Below, one piece after another: positions 4,420-5,369 of a DNA stretch of 5,369 nucleotides. Position numbers and translations under genes: made by a program. Where the stretch lies: positions 1 to 5,369 of the forward strand of contig JAJYOQ010000299.1 in NCBI GenBank assembly GCA_021796135.1, given 5' to 3'. Positions within the stretch are counted from its first letter, which is position 1, and every line of letters starts with the position of its first letter. The notes beneath the pieces were generated by a model. That model was not told the DNA's origin and searched no databases. It saw nothing but the letters and a program-made list of their open reading frames with translations. Source of the DNA: Bacteroidota bacterium (GTDB taxonomy: Bacteria > Bacteroidota > Ignavibacteria > Ignavibacteriales > Ignavibacteriaceae).

Positions 4420-5369
4420 ATGGAATTATATACAAAACCAGCACCGATTAACAAAAAATATTTTACACCCGGCGTGGTCATTTTAATTATACTTGCTCTA
4501 AACGGATTGTTTTGGCTTGCCGGAAGATTTTTATTCGGCATAGGAGCAGTCACAAATCTTAATAATCAATACCCCTGGGGAATTTGGATTGGTATTGATG
4601 TAGCTGCCGGTGTCGCTCTTGCTGCCGGTGGATTTACCACTGCCGCTCTCGGTCATGTTATGCACAGGGAATATTACCACGATGTTGTTCGTCCCGCTCT
4701 TCTGACGGCTATGCTTGGCTATACATTTGTCGCAATTGGCGTTTTTATTGACATAGGGCGCTGGTATTACATCTGGCATCCGTTAATAATGTGGAACGGA
4801 AGCTCCGCTCTCTTTGAAGTCGGTATTTGTGTTATGATTTACGTAACTGTTCTTTACATTGAATTTCTTCCTACAATCTGCGAAAGATTTATCGGACACA
4901 TGAATCTTAAAGGGATTTTCAAGCTCCTTAACGCACCAATTGAAAAAATATTAATTCTCTTAAACCGGGGACTATCAAAAACGATGTTCGTATTTATAAT
5001 TGCCGGTGTCGTTTTATCAACGCTTCATCAATCATCGCTTGGAACCTTAATGATAATAGCAGGACCTAAAATGCACCCGCTTTGGCAAACTCCAATTCTC
5101 CCGCTGTTATTTTTATTATCGGCAATATCAGTCGGCTTCCCTATGGTAATATTTGAATCTTTGATTGCAGCAAGATCATTCGGACTTAAGCCCGAGATGA
5201 AAGTCCTCTCCCGTCTGGGCACAATGGTAGCACCTATTCTTGGCGTCTATTTAGCATTCAAGCTTGGCGATATGTTCATCAGAGAAACTTTTGTTTACCT
5301 AACTTCGTTTAATCTTCAAAGCGTGATGTTTGTGATTGAACTATTGTTTGGCGTAATCATTCCGCTTCG
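4420..5369 (+). CDS. hybB: HybB/NrfD-family quinone-reactive membrane subunit (partial, 3' cut)
   Basis: About 316 codons are visible before the window edge; E. coli HybB has 392. The protein is an integral membrane subunit that exchanges electrons with the quinone pool. Family-typical segments appear in order: QYPWGIWIGIDVAAGVALA, RPALLTAMLGYTFVAIGVF, SALFEVGICVMIYVTVLYIE, LHQSSLGTLMIIAGPKMHPL and FPMVIFESLIAARSF. About eight membrane helices can be counted, and family members have nine or ten. The PWG-W-D motif and the LHQSSLGTL loop are shared with HybB more closely than with NrfD or PsrC. The ATG is preceded by AGGGA, which begins at the last two bases of the hybA stop codon, so the two genes are very likely co-translated. 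Hydrogenase structural genes or maturation factors would be expected downstream, outside the window. Confidence 0.92.
   Translation, partial: MELYTKPAPINKKYFTPGVVILIILALNGLFWLAGRFLFGIGAVTNLNNQYPWGIWIGIDVAAGVALAAGGFTTAALGHVMHREYYHDVVRPALLTAMLGYTFVAIGVFIDIGRWYYIWHPLIMWNGSSALFEVGICVMIYVTVLYIEFLPTICERFIGHMNLKGIFKLLNAPIEKILILLNRGLSKTMFVFIIAGVVLSTLHQSSLGTLMIIAGPKMHPLWQTPILPLLFLLSAISVGFPMVIFESLIAARSFGLKPEMKVLSRLGTMVAPILGVYLAFKLGDMFIRETFVYLTSFNLQSVMFVIELLFGVIIPL

Overview
The window is an AT-rich bacterial segment made of two unrelated blocks that point away from each other. Bases 1 to about 3100, all read on the minus strand, look like the remains of a chromosomal integron: a decayed integron integrase (intI) followed directly by cassettes. 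From 3515 to the right edge, on the plus strand, lie a hybA-like iron-sulfur gene and a hybB-like membrane gene of a group 1 [NiFe]-hydrogenase-type electron-transfer module.

The integron block is read from right to left. The 3' end of intI (2560-2896) keeps the integrase C-terminal catalytic half, with recognisable HxxR, GH and Tyr nucleophile motifs. It is interrupted by a one-base frameshift and has lost its intact N-terminal two thirds; a faint Box I-like remnant may persist near 3062-3100. The core site GTTATAC (2573-2567) lies across the last codons of intI and starts cassette A (2572-1436), which carries a lipoprotein gene, an 84-residue unknown gene and a 188-bp attC. Cassette B (1435-35) follows with a frameshifted membrane/zinc-ribbon gene, a HEPN-like gene and a 213-bp attC. 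A third cassette begins at base 34 and leaves the window after its first start codon. The stop codon of the last gene in each complete cassette lies 4 nt before its attC, as expected for cassettes oriented on the minus strand. Because intI and the cassettes point the same way and the array starts at the 3' end of intI, this is the 'reverse' layout described for the Treponema denticola integron, not the usual divergent one.

The hydrogenase block comprises HybA (Tat signal, sixteen cluster-ligand cysteines, C-terminal membrane anchor) and HybB (multi-pass quinone-reactive membrane protein, cut by the window edge), 8 nt apart. They would pass electrons between a periplasmic hydrogenase and the quinone pool. 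No hydrogenase small-subunit gene lies upstream of hybA.

Taxonomy cannot be settled from this sequence. AT-rich composition, a HybA/HybB module and a reverse integron would fit an anaerobic member of the Bacteroidetes/Chlorobi/Ignavibacteria assemblage, but this is a weak inference. The integrase is probably inactive, so the array would be a fossil unless an integrase acts in trans.
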